DNA of 64,000 bases from Bacteroidota bacterium (GTDB lineage Bacteria > Bacteroidota > Bacteroidia > NS11-12g > UBA9320). The notes below the pieces were generated by a model. It was not told the origin of the DNA and searched no databases. It saw only the letters and a program-made list of their open reading frames with translations. The DNA is taken from positions 20,014-84,013 of the forward strand of contig JAIBDD010000013.1 of NCBI GenBank assembly GCA_024679565.1. Direction: 5' to 3'. A program made the position numbers and the translations under genes. This document shows, piece by piece, positions 9,701-19,524 of this stretch (position 1 is its first letter; every line of letters starts with the position of its first letter).

Positions 9701-10332
9701 TGAAACTGAAGGTAGTAAATAATCAAGGCGCCGCTACAGGCAAAGAAGTAACTCTAGATAAAGCAGTGTTTGGTGTTGAGCCAAACGACCATGCGATCTA
9801 TCTAGACGTGAAACAGTACTTAGCGAATCAACGTCAAGGAACACATAAGACTAAAGACAAGTCTGAAATTAAAGCTTCTACAAGAAAATTGAAGAAGCAA
9901 AAAGGTACAGGTACTGCCCGTGCCGGTTCAGCAAAGTCAGGTATCATGATTGGTGGTGGTAGATTCCACGGACCAAGACCAAGAGACTATAGTTTTAAAT
10001 TGAATAGAAAATTGAAAGATGTAGCGCGTCGCTCTGCATTGTCTTATAAAGCTGCAGACAAACAAATTACTGTTTTAGATGCAATAGCAATGGACAAAGC
10101 AAGCACAAAGAATTACGCTGCACTTTTAAATGGTTTAAACTTAGCAGACAACAGATCTTTGCTTATTACTGCTGAAGCAGAAAGTAATGTGACTTTATCG
10201 GCTAGAAACCTGCCAAATGCAGAAGTGGTTACATGTGATACATTAAACACTTACAGCATTCTTAAGGCGAAGAATATTATCATCACTGCTGATGCAGTGA
10301 CTAAATTAACTCAAAATTTTAAAGCGAATTAG
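9700..10332 (+). CDS. rplD: 50S ribosomal protein L4
   Basis: The 210-residue protein has the L4 exit-tunnel loop KQKGTGTARAGSAKSGIMIG and the GPRPRDYSFKLNRK segment. In enterobacteria L4 represses the S10 operon through a leader RNA; no comparable leader exists here because rpsJ is preceded directly by fusA. Confidence 0.95.
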   Translation: MKLKVVNNQGAATGKEVTLDKAVFGVEPNDHAIYLDVKQYLANQRQGTHKTKDKSEIKASTRKLKKQKGTGTARAGSAKSGIMIGGGRFHGPRPRDYSFKLNRKLKDVARRSALSYKAADKQITVLDAIAMDKASTKNYAALLNGLNLADNRSLLITAEAESNVTLSARNLPNAEVVTCDTLNTYSILKAKNIIITADAVTKLTQNFKAN

Positions 10333-10333
10333 A

Positions 10334-10624
10334 ATGGGAGTTGTAGTAAAACCTTTGATTACAGAGAAGTCAAACATGTTGGCTGAAAAGCTAAATCAGT
10401 ATGCGTTTATTGTTGACTTAAACGCGACTAAGCCTGAAATCATCAAGGACGTTGAAGAAATGTACGGTGTTGAAGTTACTGGCATTAGCACCATGGTTTA
10501 TAGAGGAAAAAGAAAATTCAGATTTACCAAGTCTGGTGCTCAGAATGGTAAAAAATCGAATTTCAAAAAGGCGGTAATTAGTATCAAAGAAGATCAAGAG
10601 ATTGACTTCTTCGAAAGTGTATAG
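10334..10624 (+). CDS. rplW: 50S ribosomal protein L23
   Basis: The 96-residue protein has the L23 signature [12 protein letters not shown] and an N-terminal fold that sits at the tunnel exit, where it docks trigger factor and the signal recognition particle. It lies between rplD and rplB with one- and two-base gaps. Confidence 0.95.
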   Translation: MGVVVKPLITEKSNMLAEKLNQYAFIVDLNATKPEIIKDVEEMYGVEVTGISTMVYRGKRKFRFTKSGAQNGKKSNFKKAVISIKEDQEIDFFESV

Positions 10625-10626
10625 AT

Positions 10627-11451
10627 ATGGGAATAAAGAGATTAAATCCGATCACACCAGGACAGCGTTTCAGAGTTGCTAACACGTTTGACGAGTTAAC
10701 GACATCTACCCCTGAGAAAAGTTTATTGGCACCTATGAAAAGGTCTGGTGGACGTAACAATCAGGGTAGAATGACAACGCGTAACATTGGTGGTGGTCAT
10801 AAGAGAAGATACAGAGTTATCGATTTTAAACGTAACAAAGCTGGTAAGGCAGAAGTTATGTCTGTTGAGTATGATCCAAACAGATCAGCGTTTATTTCTT
10901 TGTTGAAATATGAAGACGGAGAAAAGAGATACATTGTAGCCCCTGTAGGAATTGAAGTTGGACAAATTGTTGAGTCTGGTTCTGGTGTTAATCCAGAAAT
11001 AGGTAACTGTATGCCTCTATCTGAAATGCCTTTGGGTTCAATTATTCACAACATTGAAATGCAACCAGGTAAAGGTGCTGAAATTTGCAGAAGTGCTGGA
11101 ACAAGCGCACAGCTTTTAGCACGTGATGGTAAATATGCAATTATTAAGATGCCTTCTGGTGAAACAAGAATGATTTTGGTGACATGTATCGCCACAATCG
11201 GTACTGTTTCAAACCCAGATCATAGTCTTGTAAGATTAGGTAAGGCTGGTAGAAACAGATGGCTGGGAAGAAGGCCTCGTGTTAGACCAGCAGCTATGAA
11301 CCCAGTTGATCACCCACAAGGTGGTGGTGAAGGTAGAAACAAAGGTGGACAAGCTCGATCTAGAAACGGTGTGTATTCTAAAGGTTTGAAAACTAGAGAT
11401 ATTAACAAGCATTCGAGTCGATTAATTATCGAACGTAAAAAGAAAAAATAG
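10627..11451 (+). CDS. rplB: 50S ribosomal protein L2
   Basis: The 274-residue protein carries the L2 core [20 protein letters not shown] near the start and [17 protein letters not shown] near the end, including the conserved His next to the peptidyl transferase centre. The C-terminal tail is basic (IIERKKKK). It has the expected family length. Confidence 0.97.
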   Translation: MGIKRLNPITPGQRFRVANTFDELTTSTPEKSLLAPMKRSGGRNNQGRMTTRNIGGGHKRRYRVIDFKRNKAGKAEVMSVEYDPNRSAFISLLKYEDGEKRYIVAPVGIEVGQIVESGSGVNPEIGNCMPLSEMPLGSIIHNIEMQPGKGAEICRSAGTSAQLLARDGKYAIIKMPSGETRMILVTCIATIGTVSNPDHSLVRLGKAGRNRWLGRRPRVRPAAMNPVDHPQGGGEGRNKGGQARSRNGVYSKGLKTRDINKHSSRLIIERKKKK

Positions 11452-11455
11452 GTAA

Positions 11456-11716
11456 ATGGCAAGATCACTTAAAAAAGGACCATTTGTAGATTACAAACTT
11501 GAGCGCAAGATTGATGCTCAAAACGATGGTGCGAAAAAGTCAGTTGTTAAAACTTGGTCAAGAAGATCAATGATTACTCCTGATTTTGTTGGACACACTA
11601 TCGCAGTGCACAATGGTAACAAGTTTATTCCTGTGTATGTAACTGAAAACATGGTTGGTCATAAGCTAGGGGAATTTGCTCCTACCAGAACGTTTAAAGG
11701 ACACACAAGTAGATAA
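11456..11716 (+). CDS. rpsS: 30S ribosomal protein S19
   Basis: The 86-residue protein begins [12 protein letters not shown] and has [20 protein letters not shown] and [14 protein letters not shown], all typical of S19, which forms part of the 30S head with S13. Gaps to its neighbours are two to four bases. Confidence 0.96.
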   Translation: MARSLKKGPFVDYKLERKIDAQNDGAKKSVVKTWSRRSMITPDFVGHTIAVHNGNKFIPVYVTENMVGHKLGEFAPTRTFKGHTSR

Positions 11717-11718
11717 CA

Positions 11719-12096
11719 ATGGAAGCTTTAGCAAAATTAAATAACTGCCCTGTATCTCCTAGAAAGATGCGTTTGGTCGCTGACCAAATTAGAGGGAAGA
11801 AAGTGGAAGATGCTTTAAACATCCTTAAGTTTAACCAACGACCTGTTTACGCAGAACGCATGGAAAAACTTTTACTTTCTGCTATGTCTAATTGGAGAAA
11901 TGCCAACGATGGTAATGGATCTGAAGAAGAATGTGTAGTTAAAGAAGTTTTTGTAAATCAAGGACGATCATTAAAAAGAATCAAGCCAGCTCCTCAAGGT
12001 AGAGCACACAGAATCCGTAAGAGATCTAATCACATTACGGTTGTTGTGAGTGATAACATTGAAGCAGTAGTTGAAGAAAACGAAACGGAAGCATAA
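11719..12096 (+). CDS. rplV: 50S ribosomal protein L22
   Basis: The 125-residue protein has the L22 pattern CPVSPRKMRLVADQIRGKKV and a hairpin ending in GRAHRIRKRSNHITVVV that lines the peptide exit tunnel. A short acidic tail (VVEENETEA) extends past the usual end. Confidence 0.95.
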   Translation: MEALAKLNNCPVSPRKMRLVADQIRGKKVEDALNILKFNQRPVYAERMEKLLLSAMSNWRNANDGNGSEEECVVKEVFVNQGRSLKRIKPAPQGRAHRIRKRSNHITVVVSDNIEAVVEENETEA

Positions 12097-12099
12097 ACA

Positions 12100-12825
12100 A
12101 TGGGACAAAAAGTAAATCCAATAAGTCTTCGATTAGGCATTGTACGGGGTTGGGAATCTAACTGGTACGGTGGCGATACATTCGCTGAAAAATTAGCGGA
12201 AGACGATAAAATTAGAAGATACATCGCCGTTCGTATTCCTCGAGGTGGCATTTCTAAAGTGCTAATCGAAAGAACACTTAAAAGAATAATCATTACTGTA
12301 CATACGGCTCGTCCAGGTATCGTAATTGGTAAAGGTGGTTCTGAGGTTGATAAAATTAAAGAAGAGATCAAAAAACTAACAAAAAAAGATGTTCAGATTA
12401 ACATCTTCGAAATCAAACGTCCTGAACTTGACGCTAGATTAGTTGGTTTGTCAGTCGCTCAACAAGTAGAAGGAAGAATTTCTTACAAAAGAGCAATAAA
12501 GATGTCCATTGCTAGCACAATGAGAATGGGTGCTCAAGGGATTAAAGTGGTTATTTCTGGTCGATTAAACGGAGCAGAGATGGCACGTTCAGAGCAATAC
12601 AAACAAGGCCGTATTCCTTTGCATACATTCAGAGCTGATGTTGATTATGCTTTGTCTGAAGCACAAACTGTATATGGTAAGATAGGAATCAAAGTGTGGA
12701 TCTTCAAAGAAGAAGTGTACGCAAAACGCGACTTATCGATCAACATGGGAATGGGTGATAACAAGAAAACTGATCGTAAGAAAGGTGGATCTAGTGGCCC
12801 AAGAAGAAGAAACAACAAGCGATAA
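12100..12825 (+). CDS. rpsC: 30S ribosomal protein S3
   Basis: The 241-residue protein starts [14 protein letters not shown] and has a KH domain with [16 protein letters not shown], then the C-terminal domain EWYREGRVPL-like segment [17 protein letters not shown]. It helps form the mRNA entry channel. The C-terminal tail is strongly basic ([16 protein letters not shown]), slightly longer than minimal S3. Confidence 0.96.
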   Translation: MGQKVNPISLRLGIVRGWESNWYGGDTFAEKLAEDDKIRRYIAVRIPRGGISKVLIERTLKRIIITVHTARPGIVIGKGGSEVDKIKEEIKKLTKKDVQINIFEIKRPELDARLVGLSVAQQVEGRISYKRAIKMSIASTMRMGAQGIKVVISGRLNGAEMARSEQYKQGRIPLHTFRADVDYALSEAQTVYGKIGIKVWIFKEEVYAKRDLSINMGMGDNKKTDRKKGGSSGPRRRNNKR

Positions 12826-12826
12826 T

Positions 12827-12832
12827 AGGAGG
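12827..12832 (+). promoter_or_regulatory. Strong Shine-Dalgarno sequence before rplP
   Basis: AGGAGG sits 8 bases before the rplP ATG, an ideal spacing. It stands out because the other starts in this ribosomal array lack a comparable purine box and the phylum rarely uses one. Confidence 0.6.
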
Positions 12833-12840
12833 ATTTAAAG

Positions 12841-13260
12841 ATGTTATTACCTAAGCGTACAAAATTTAGAAAAAAGCAGAAAGGCCGTGTAAAAGGTCTG
12901 GCTACGAGAGGACATAGAATTGAATTCGGTGATTTCGGTTTGAAAGGATTAGAAGCTCATTGGATTACATCACGCCAAATTGAAGCTGCCCGTATCGCTT
13001 TAAACAGATACATGAAAAGGGAAGGTAAAGTTTGGATTCGTGTATTTCCTGATAAGCCAGTAACGAAAAAACCAGCTGAAGTTCGGATGGGAAAAGGTAA
13101 AGGTTCTCCAGAATATTGGGTAGCTGTTGTTAAGCCTGGAACAATCTTATTTGAAGTAGAAGGTGTTTCTCAAGAAGTGGCTCAAGAGGGCATGCGATTA
13201 GCAGCACAGAAACTGCCTATCAATACAAAATTTGTTGTTAAACCTGATTATAGCGCATAA
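12841..13260 (+). CDS. rplP: 50S ribosomal protein L16
   Basis: The 139-residue protein begins [16 protein letters not shown] and has [20 protein letters not shown] and [20 protein letters not shown], all L16. It binds near the A-site tRNA elbow in the 50S subunit. A 15-base gap containing AGGAGG separates it from rpsC, the only gene in the cluster with such a strong ribosome binding site. Confidence 0.96.
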   Translation: MLLPKRTKFRKKQKGRVKGLATRGHRIEFGDFGLKGLEAHWITSRQIEAARIALNRYMKREGKVWIRVFPDKPVTKKPAEVRMGKGKGSPEYWVAVVKPGTILFEVEGVSQEVAQEGMRLAAQKLPINTKFVVKPDYSA

Positions 13261-13261
13261 G

Positions 13262-13468
13262 ATGACTAACGAGGATATTAAACAAATGAATAACAAAGAG
13301 CTTCACGCAACGTTGCGTGAGGAGCGAAAACAACTTCAAAAGATGAAGTTTAACCATGCGGTTTCGCCGATTGAAAATCCTACTAAAATTACAATTAGTA
13401 GAAAGACAGTTGCTCGCTTATTAACGGAAATTAACGCGCGAAGTAGCGCTGCTGCAAAAGCTGAATAA
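13262..13468 (+). CDS. rpmC: 50S ribosomal protein L29
   Basis: The 68-residue protein has the L29 helical-hairpin pattern: [20 protein letters not shown], then [19 protein letters not shown]. It lies at the tunnel exit beside L23. The ATG one base after the rplP stop is chosen; a longer frame overlapping rplP would add ten residues unlike L29. A short Ala-rich tail follows the core. Confidence 0.93.
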   Translation: MTNEDIKQMNNKELHATLREERKQLQKMKFNHAVSPIENPTKITISRKTVARLLTEINARSSAAAKAE

Positions 13469-13479
13469 TAGTTTCAAAA

Positions 13480-13734
13480 ATGGAAAGAAACTCGAGAAAA
13501 GAAATCACAGGGACTGTTGTTAGCAACCGAATGGACAAGAGTATTACTGTTTCGGTTGAACGTAAAGTGAAGCACCCTAAATACGGAAAGTTCGTAAAGG
13601 CAACATCTAAGTTTGCTGCACACGACGAAAAAAATGAATGTAACGTAAATGACATCGTTAAAATCATGGAAACTCGTCCGTTGAGCAAAAACAAAAGATG
13701 GCGATTAGTGGAAATTGTAGAAAAGGCGAAGTAA
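13480..13734 (+). CDS. rpsQ: 30S ribosomal protein S17
   Basis: The 84-residue protein shows the S17 OB fold motifs [36 protein letters not shown] and the [18 protein letters not shown] ending. It is an early 16S rRNA binder. Order rpmC-rpsQ-rplN is the standard junction of the S10 and spc operons. Confidence 0.95.
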   Translation: MERNSRKEITGTVVSNRMDKSITVSVERKVKHPKYGKFVKATSKFAAHDEKNECNVNDIVKIMETRPLSKNKRWRLVEIVEKAK

Positions 13735-13735
13735 G

Positions 13736-14104
13736 ATGATACAACAAGAGTCGAGATTAAAAGTTGCGGATAACAGTGGTGCTAAAGAAGTACTTTGTAT
13801 CCGTGTGTTAGGAGGAACAGGCAAACGTTATGCACGAGTTGGAGACAAAATCGTTGTAACCGTAAAATCTGCTATCCCTTCTGGTAATATTAAGAAAGGT
13901 GCTGTATCACGTGCAGTAGTTGTTCGAACTAAGAAAGAAATTAGACGAGCAGATGGATCGTATATCAAATTCGATGACAACTCATGTGTGTTGTTGAATC
14001 CGCAAAACGAACCACGTGCAACGCGTATTTTTGGCCCTGTTGCTAGAGAATTGAGAGATAATCAGTTTATGAAAATCGTGTCATTGGCACCTGAAGTTTT
14101 ATAA
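13736..14104 (+). CDS. rplN: 50S ribosomal protein L14
   Basis: The 122-residue protein starts [19 protein letters not shown] and has the L14 signature with RVLGG and [20 protein letters not shown] followed by FGPVARELR. It makes an intersubunit bridge. It is the first gene of the classical spc block but is only one base from rpsQ, so there is no separate promoter. Confidence 0.97.
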   Translation: MIQQESRLKVADNSGAKEVLCIRVLGGTGKRYARVGDKIVVTVKSAIPSGNIKKGAVSRAVVVRTKKEIRRADGSYIKFDDNSCVLLNPQNEPRATRIFGPVARELRDNQFMKIVSLAPEVL

Positions 14105-14106
14105 GA

Positions 14107-14436
14107 ATGGAAAGAAAAGCGAATACACCAAAATTGCACGTCAAAAAGGGAGATACCGTTAAGGTTCTTTCTGGAAAAGACAGAGCAAAAACGGGAGAGA
14201 TTGTTGCCGTTTACCCAAAGGATAGAACAGCTATCGTAAAGGGTGTTAATATGGTAACAAAACACCGTAAACCAGATGCGGATAATCCAAATGGTTCTAT
14301 CGTAAAATTAGAATCACCAATCCGTATTGATAAATTAATGATTGTAGTTAATGGTGAGGCTACGCGCATCGGACGAAGAAGAAACGACGCGGGTAAACTT
14401 CAGCGATATTCAAAGAAAACAGGAGAGTTTATATAA
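14107..14436 (+). CDS. rplX: 50S ribosomal protein L24
   Basis: The 109-residue protein contains the L24 KOW motif ([20 protein letters not shown]) and [13 protein letters not shown]. It initiates folding of the 5' region of 23S rRNA. Its stop overlaps the rplE start by one base. Confidence 0.95.
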   Translation: MERKANTPKLHVKKGDTVKVLSGKDRAKTGEIVAVYPKDRTAIVKGVNMVTKHRKPDADNPNGSIVKLESPIRIDKLMIVVNGEATRIGRRRNDAGKLQRYSKKTGEFI

Positions 14437-14990
14437 TGTACAGCCCTAGTTTAAAAAACAAGTACAGAAACGACGTTGTTCCAACGCTGAAAGAAAAATT
14501 CGGATGGACAAACGTTATGCAAGTACCTAAGCTTCAAAAGATTTGCCTTAACCAAGGTGTAGGTCGTGGAGTAGCAGACAAAAAACTTGTAGACACAGCG
14601 GTGCAAGAAATGACACTTATAGCTGGTCAACAAGCAATACCAACAATTTCGCGAAAAGCGATCTCTAACTTTAAGTTAAGAGAAGACATGGCCATTGGTT
14701 GTAAAGTAACATTACGTGGTGACAATATGTATGAGTTTTTAGAAAGACTTGTAGCTATTTCATTGCCTCGTGTACGTGACTTCCAAGGGGTTAGCGATAA
14801 AGGATTTGATGGTAGAGGAAATTACACAATGGGTGTAACCGAGCAAATCATCTTTCCAGAGATTGACATCGATAAAGTAAACACCATTAATGGTATGGAC
14901 ATCACATTTGTGACTACTGCTAAAAACGATGTTGAGTGCTTGGAGCTGTTAAAAGAATTAGGAATTCCATTTAAAAACCAGAACAAATAG
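14436..14990 (+). CDS. rplE: 50S ribosomal protein L5
   Basis: The 184-residue protein has L5 motifs: [33 protein letters not shown] and [20 protein letters not shown]. It binds 5S rRNA in the central protuberance. It is coupled to rplX by a one-base overlap and followed one base later by rpsN. Confidence 0.96.
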   Translation: MYSPSLKNKYRNDVVPTLKEKFGWTNVMQVPKLQKICLNQGVGRGVADKKLVDTAVQEMTLIAGQQAIPTISRKAISNFKLREDMAIGCKVTLRGDNMYEFLERLVAISLPRVRDFQGVSDKGFDGRGNYTMGVTEQIIFPEIDIDKVNTINGMDITFVTTAKNDVECLELLKELGIPFKNQNK

Positions 14991-14991
14991 T

Positions 14992-15261
14992 ATGGCTAAA
15001 GAATCAATGAAAGCGAGACAGCGCAAGCGTGAAAAAATGGTTGCACGTTATGCCGCTAAAAGAGAAAAGTTAAAGGCTGCTGGTGATTACGACGCCTTGC
15101 AAAGAATACCAAGAAATGCATCTCCTGTAAGATTAAGAAACAGATGTAGCATTACTGGTAAGCCAAGAGGATACATTAGAGACTTCGGTCTTTGCAGAAA
15201 CATGTTCCGTCAAATGGCTAGTGATGGGAAAATTCCTGGTGTAACAAAAGCAAGCTGGTAG
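14992..15261 (+). CDS. rpsN: 30S ribosomal protein S14, zinc-free form
   Basis: The 89-residue protein is the longer form of S14 that lacks the two CxxC zinc motifs. It has [20 protein letters not shown] and the end [20 protein letters not shown]. It sits in the 30S head. It is the only S14 visible in the window. Confidence 0.95.
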   Translation: MAKESMKARQRKREKMVARYAAKREKLKAAGDYDALQRIPRNASPVRLRNRCSITGKPRGYIRDFGLCRNMFRQMASDGKIPGVTKASW

Positions 15262-15277
15262 TTTTAAAGAGAAGATT

Positions 15278-15676
15278 ATGAACACTGATCCAATAGCAGA
15301 TTATTTAACAAGGTTACGTAACGCAATTAAGGCAAACCACAGAATCGTGGAAATCCCAGCGTCTAACCTTAAAAAGGATATTACTAAAGTACTTTTTGAC
15401 AAGGGGTATATCTTGAACTTCAAGTTTGAAGATAATGGTCCTCAAGGCGTAATTAAAGTTGCTTTGAAATACCATCCTTTAACGAAGATACCAGCAATTA
15501 GAGAGCTGAAAAGAATTAGCAAGCCTGGTTTACGTCAATACCGAGATTCAAAGAATTTACCTCGTGTAATCAACGGATTAGGTATTGCGATTATGTCAAC
15601 GTCAAAAGGCGTAATGACAGATAAAGAAGCAAGAAAAGAAAACGTAGGTGGCGAAATACTTTGCTACGTATCATAA
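15278..15676 (+). CDS. rpsH: 30S ribosomal protein S8
   Basis: The 132-residue protein has [20 protein letters not shown] at the N terminus and [19 protein letters not shown] near the end, both S8 signatures. It binds the central domain of 16S rRNA and in enterobacteria represses the spc operon; no such site was identified here. Confidence 0.96.
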   Translation: MNTDPIADYLTRLRNAIKANHRIVEIPASNLKKDITKVLFDKGYILNFKFEDNGPQGVIKVALKYHPLTKIPAIRELKRISKPGLRQYRDSKNLPRVINGLGIAIMSTSKGVMTDKEARKENVGGEILCYVS

Positions 15677-15688
15677 AGAAACAAAACG

Positions 15689-16240
15689 ATGTCTAGAATA
15701 GGAAATAACCCAATTTCGATCCCTAGTGGAGTAGAAATTAAGTTTGAAAGCGACGTAGTTTCTGTAAAGGGACCTAAAGGTGAGTTGAATCAAAAAATTG
15801 ACTCAAGTATTGGAGTTGATATTGATGGCGATACACTTAAAGTAACCCGTTCAACTGAGCAAAAACAACACAAAGCAAATCACGGTTTGTATCGTGCGTT
15901 AATTAGTAACATGATTACTGGTGTAACAGAAGGATACAAAACGCAACAAGAGTTGGTTGGTGTTGGTTATAAAGCTGAAGTTAAGGGTCAAATTTTGGAG
16001 ATGAATCTTGGTTTTTCTCACAATATTTATGTTCAGATTCCTGAAGAGATTAAAATAACTGCAGAAACGGTTAAGGGTAAAAACCCAACCGTTACAATGG
16101 AAAGTCACGACAAGCAATTGATTGGTCAAGTGGCTGCGAAAATTCGTTCATTAAGAAAACCTGAGCCGTTTAAAGGTAAAGGGGTTCGATTTGTTGGAGA
16201 ACACATTAGAAGAAAAGCTGGTAAATCAGCTGCTAAGTAA
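15689..16240 (+). CDS. rplF: 50S ribosomal protein L6
   Basis: The 183-residue protein has two L6 repeats and the C-terminal signature PEPFKGKGVRFVGEHIRRK. It begins MSRIGNNPISIPSGVEI. It lies near the factor-binding region of the 50S subunit. Confidence 0.96.
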   Translation: MSRIGNNPISIPSGVEIKFESDVVSVKGPKGELNQKIDSSIGVDIDGDTLKVTRSTEQKQHKANHGLYRALISNMITGVTEGYKTQQELVGVGYKAEVKGQILEMNLGFSHNIYVQIPEEIKITAETVKGKNPTVTMESHDKQLIGQVAAKIRSLRKPEPFKGKGVRFVGEHIRRKAGKSAAK

Positions 16241-16251
16241 ACGTATTTATT

Positions 16252-16602
16252 ATGTCAACGGTAAAGTTTAAAAAGAGATTAAAGGTAAAAAGAAGAATCC
16301 GTAAAAACGTTTTCGGGACTGCTTCTAAACCTAGATTGTCTGTTTTTCGAAGCAATAAGCAGATCTATGGTCAGCTAATTGATGACGAAAATCAACGTAC
16401 GATATTGGCGTTCTCATCTGCTAAAGCAGTTGATATTGCTGGAAACAAAGTGACTCAAGCTTACGAAGTAGGAAAGCAGTTGGGCGCTCAAGCAGTAAGT
16501 AACGGTGTTGAGGAAGTTGTATTTGATCGAAACGGTTATGTCTACCACGGTAGAGTTAAAAGTTTTGGCGATGGAGCACGTGAAGGGGGATTAAAATTTT
16601 AA
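16252..16602 (+). CDS. rplR: 50S ribosomal protein L18
   Basis: The 116-residue protein has the L18 pattern KPRLSVFRSNKQIYGQLIDD and the ending VVFDRNGYVYHGRVKSF with GAREGGL. It carries 5S rRNA into the large subunit together with L5. Confidence 0.96.
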   Translation: MSTVKFKKRLKVKRRIRKNVFGTASKPRLSVFRSNKQIYGQLIDDENQRTILAFSSAKAVDIAGNKVTQAYEVGKQLGAQAVSNGVEEVVFDRNGYVYHGRVKSFGDGAREGGLKF

Positions 16603-16608
16603 GAGATT

Positions 16609-17127
16609 ATGGCAACGCAAACATTAAAAAGAATCAAAACCACTGATTTAGAGCTTAAAGATACCGTTGTTGGTATTCAGAGAGTTGCTAAAGTAACTAA
16701 AGGTGGTCGTACTTTTAGCTTCACTGCTATTGTTGTAGTAGGTGATGGAAATGGTATCGTAGGTCATGGTCTTGGAAAAGCTAGTGAAGTTATTGATGCA
16801 ATCCAAAAAGGTATTGAGGATGCTAAAAAGAACTTGATTAAAGTTCCTGTAATTAACGGAACTGTTCCTCACGAGCAATATGGAAAATATAGTGGCGGTA
16901 AGGTATTTATTAAGCCTGCTTCGCATGGTACAGGTGTAATTGCTGGTGGAGCGATGCGTGCGGTACTTGAATCTGCTGGTGTACATGATGTATTAGCAAA
17001 ATCGAAAGGATCTTCTAACCCACATAACGTGGTTAAAGCAACTATCGATGCTTTATCTAAACTTAGAGACCCTTATACAGTTGCCGAGCAACGAGGTGTT
17101 TCGTTGAAAAAAGTATTTAACGGTTAA
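16609..17127 (+). CDS. rpsE: 30S ribosomal protein S5
   Basis: The 172-residue protein shows the S5 double-stranded RNA binding domain ([28 protein letters not shown]) and the C-terminal [17 protein letters not shown] with [15 protein letters not shown]. It works in decoding accuracy. It precedes the short rpmD gene by ten bases. Confidence 0.96.
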   Translation: MATQTLKRIKTTDLELKDTVVGIQRVAKVTKGGRTFSFTAIVVVGDGNGIVGHGLGKASEVIDAIQKGIEDAKKNLIKVPVINGTVPHEQYGKYSGGKVFIKPASHGTGVIAGGAMRAVLESAGVHDVLAKSKGSSNPHNVVKATIDALSKLRDPYTVAEQRGVSLKKVFNG

Positions 17128-17137
17128 TATCAGTACA

Positions 17138-17314
17138 ATGGGAAAGATTAAGGTAACGAAAGTTAGAAGTACGATTAAAAGACCTGCGGACCAAAAGCGC
17201 ACAATGGAGGCACTTGGTTTGAGAAAAATGAATCAATCAAACGAATTGAATGATTCTCCTCAAATCCGTGGTATGATTAGAAAAGTAAGTCACTTGATAA
17301 AAGTAGAAGAATAA
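17138..17314 (+). CDS. rpmD: 50S ribosomal protein L30
   Basis: This 58-residue gene fills the gap between rpsE and rplO exactly where rpmD belongs. It begins [16 protein letters not shown] and contains [19 protein letters not shown] and the ending [14 protein letters not shown], all L30-like. L30 is a small 23S rRNA binding protein. The stop is one base before the rplO start. Confidence 0.95.
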   Translation: MGKIKVTKVRSTIKRPADQKRTMEALGLRKMNQSNELNDSPQIRGMIRKVSHLIKVEE

Positions 17315-17315
17315 G

Positions 17316-17762
17316 ATGGATTTAAGTAGCTTAAAACCGGCTGAAGGGTCGGTAAAAAAGAGAAAACGTATTGGTCGTGGTCAGGGTTCTGGCAGAGGTG
17401 GAACTTCTACAAAAGGACATAAAGGAGCACAATCAAGAACAGGATACAGCAGAAAAGCTGGTTTCGAAGGAGGTCAGATGCCAATCCAAAGACGTTTGCC
17501 TAAACGTGGATTTAAAAACCGCAACAGGGTAGCATATACGGCATTGAACTTGAGTAAAATTGAGGAATTGGTTGCAAAATACAATTTCAAAGAAATTACT
17601 CCAGAGGTGCTTCAAGCTGCAAACCTTGTAGGCAAGACTGAAAGAATTAAAGTATTGGCCCGTGGAGAAATCAAATCGGGATTAACAGTTAAAGCACACG
17701 CATTTTCAGATAAGGCTAAAGAAGCGATCGAAAAAGCAGGTGGTAACGTTGAAACCGTTTAG
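17316..17762 (+). CDS. rplO: 50S ribosomal protein L15
   Basis: The 148-residue protein has the glycine-rich basic N-terminal arm (GRGQGSGRGGTSTKGHKGAQ), FEGGQMPIQRRLPKRGF and the C-terminal globular part with HAFSDKAKEAIEKAGG. It assembles late into the 50S subunit and precedes secY as usual. Confidence 0.96.
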   Translation: MDLSSLKPAEGSVKKRKRIGRGQGSGRGGTSTKGHKGAQSRTGYSRKAGFEGGQMPIQRRLPKRGFKNRNRVAYTALNLSKIEELVAKYNFKEITPEVLQAANLVGKTERIKVLARGEIKSGLTVKAHAFSDKAKEAIEKAGGNVETV

Positions 17763-17767
17763 AATCA

Positions 17768-19123
17768 ATGAAGAAGTTAATAGAAACGATTAAGAATATT
17801 TTCAGCATTGAAGAGCTGAGATCGCGTATTTTTAATACGCTTATTTTGTTGGCTGTATTTAGAGTTGGTACTTTTATCCGTATTCCGGGTATAGACAAAG
17901 TATTACTTGATGAAATCAACAAAGGGAACCCTGCTAAAGGGTTAATGGGGTTAATTGATACTTTCGCTGGTGGGGCATTTGAACGTGCTTCTGTCTTTGC
18001 GTTAGGTATTATGCCTTATATCTCTGCTTCGATTGTAATTCAATTATTGACTGTTGCAGTTCCTTCCTTCCAAAAAATGTCGAAAGAAGGGGAAGATGGT
18101 CGTCAACGTATGAATCAAATCACACGTTGGTTAACGATTGCGATTACCGCTGTTCAAGCAATTAGTTTCATTATTAGCTTCCAATCAGATCCAAATAAGA
18201 GCACAACTATATTAATGAGTAACTCATTTATGTTTATGGTTACTTCTGTAGTTGTACTTGTTGCTGGTACCATGTTTACTATGTGGATTGGAGAACGTAT
18301 TACAGACAGAGGGTTAGGAAATGGTATTTCTTTAATCATCATGGTCGGTATCATATCTAAATTACCACACTCGTTATTGGCAGAGTTTGCTAACAAAATG
18401 AGTAACAATGGTGGTCCAATCATCTTTATCTTAGAAATTGTTTTCTGGCTGCTGGTAATACTGTCAGTTATATTACTTGTTCAAGGTACAAGAAGAATCC
18501 CAGTACAATATGCAAAACGAATTGTAGGAAATCGTCAGTTTGGTGGTGTGCGTCAGTACCTACCTCTAAAAGTGAATGCTGCAGGTGTAATGCCAATTAT
18601 CTTTGCTCAGGCATTGATGTTTATTCCAAGTAGTGTTGCTGGTTTCTTTCAAGACAGCGATGGTTTGAGAAACTTTTTCTCAGGTTTTGTAGACTTTACA
18701 TCGTTTACATACAACATTGTTTTCTTCTTTATGATTGTTTTGTTTACCTATTTCTATACAGCGATTACTGTTAATCCAAATCAGATTGCAGATGATTTAA
18801 AAAGAAATGGTGGCTTTATTCCGGGTGTTAAACCTGGTAGAGCAACGGCAAATTTTGTAGATGCTGTAATGTCGAGAATAACATTGCCAGGAGCAATCTT
18901 CCTTGGTTTTGTTTCGATCTTCCCAGCATTTGCAATCATCTTTGGCGTAAACAATCAGTTTGCACAGTTTTATGGTGGAACATCCCTACTCATTATGGTG
19001 GGTGTTGTACTAGATACATTGCAGCAAGTAGAGTCTCACTTGTTAATGAGACACTATGATGGCTTGATGAAAACAGGTAGAATTAAAGGACGTTCTTCTA
19101 CTGGAGGAGCAATAGCAGGTTAG
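17768..19123 (+). CDS. secY: Protein translocase subunit SecY
   Basis: The 451-residue membrane protein is the channel of the Sec translocon in the inner membrane. About ten transmembrane helices can be seen. Landmarks are RIPGID after the first helix, the plug region with FAGGAFERASVFALGIMPYI, QRMNQITRWLT, the ITDRGLGNGISLIIM segment and the cytoplasmic loop with GFIPGVKPGR. It follows rplO by five bases. The adk and map genes that often follow secY are missing; infA comes next under its own promoter. Confidence 0.97.
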   Translation: MKKLIETIKNIFSIEELRSRIFNTLILLAVFRVGTFIRIPGIDKVLLDEINKGNPAKGLMGLIDTFAGGAFERASVFALGIMPYISASIVIQLLTVAVPSFQKMSKEGEDGRQRMNQITRWLTIAITAVQAISFIISFQSDPNKSTTILMSNSFMFMVTSVVVLVAGTMFTMWIGERITDRGLGNGISLIIMVGIISKLPHSLLAEFANKMSNNGGPIIFILEIVFWLLVILSVILLVQGTRRIPVQYAKRIVGNRQFGGVRQYLPLKVNAAGVMPIIFAQALMFIPSSVAGFFQDSDGLRNFFSGFVDFTSFTYNIVFFFMIVLFTYFYTAITVNPNQIADDLKRNGGFIPGVKPGRATANFVDAVMSRITLPGAIFLGFVSIFPAFAIIFGVNNQFAQFYGGTSLLIMVGVVLDTLQQVESHLLMRHYDGLMKTGRIKGRSSTGGAIAG

Positions 19124-19125
19124 GG

Positions 19126-19156
19126 TTGAAAATGAATTTATTATTTGCTACTTTTG
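19126..19156 (+). promoter_or_regulatory. Internal promoter before infA
   Basis: TTG (19126-19128), 20 bases, then TACTTTTG (19149-19156) match the Bacteroidota consensus, with a leader of about 15 bases. It lies in the 50-base gap after secY, the widest gap in the array, and could give IF-1 and the alpha block separate expression. Confidence 0.7.
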
Positions 19157-19173
19157 CAGCCCTTAAATAGTAG

Positions 19174-19392
19174 ATGGCAAAACAAGAACCAATAAAGCAA
19201 GACGGAGTGATAACAGAAGCGTTATCAAATGCCCGTTTTAGAGTAGAATTAGAAAATGGACACGTAATACTGGCCACGATATCTGGGAAGATGAGGATGC
19301 ATTACATCCGAATTCTGCCAGGAGATAAAGTTCAAGTGGAGATGACTCCATACGACTTAACACGCGGACGTATTACTTACCGATATAAATAA
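19174..19392 (+). CDS. infA: Translation initiation factor IF-1
   Basis: The 72-residue protein is a full-length S1-type OB fold: [20 protein letters not shown], then [16 protein letters not shown] and the ending [14 protein letters not shown]-1 binds the A site of the 30S subunit during initiation. It opens the alpha block and has its own predicted promoter. Confidence 0.97.
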   Translation: MAKQEPIKQDGVITEALSNARFRVELENGHVILATISGKMRMHYIRILPGDKVQVEMTPYDLTRGRITYRYK

Positions 19393-19397
19393 AAATT

Positions 19398-19514
19398 ATG
19401 AAAGTTACAGCAGCTGTAAAAAAGCGAAGTGTTGATTGCAAGATTGTTAAACGAAACGGTAAGGTTTACGTGATTAACAAGAAGAACCCAAGATTTAAAC
19501 AAAGACAAGGTTAA
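19398..19514 (+). CDS. rpmJ: 50S ribosomal protein L36, zinc-ligand-depleted form
   Basis: This 38-residue gene lies between infA and rpsM, its usual place. It begins [17 protein letters not shown] and ends [12 protein letters not shown], clearly L36. Of the usual Cys-Cys-Cys-His zinc ligands only Cys14 remains; positions 11, 27 and the His are Ser, Asn and Phe. This zinc-free pattern is, to my knowledge, normal in Bacteroidota. Confidence 0.95.
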   Translation: MKVTAAVKKRSVDCKIVKRNGKVYVINKKNPRFKQRQG

Positions 19515-19524
19515 TATTTAAGAA

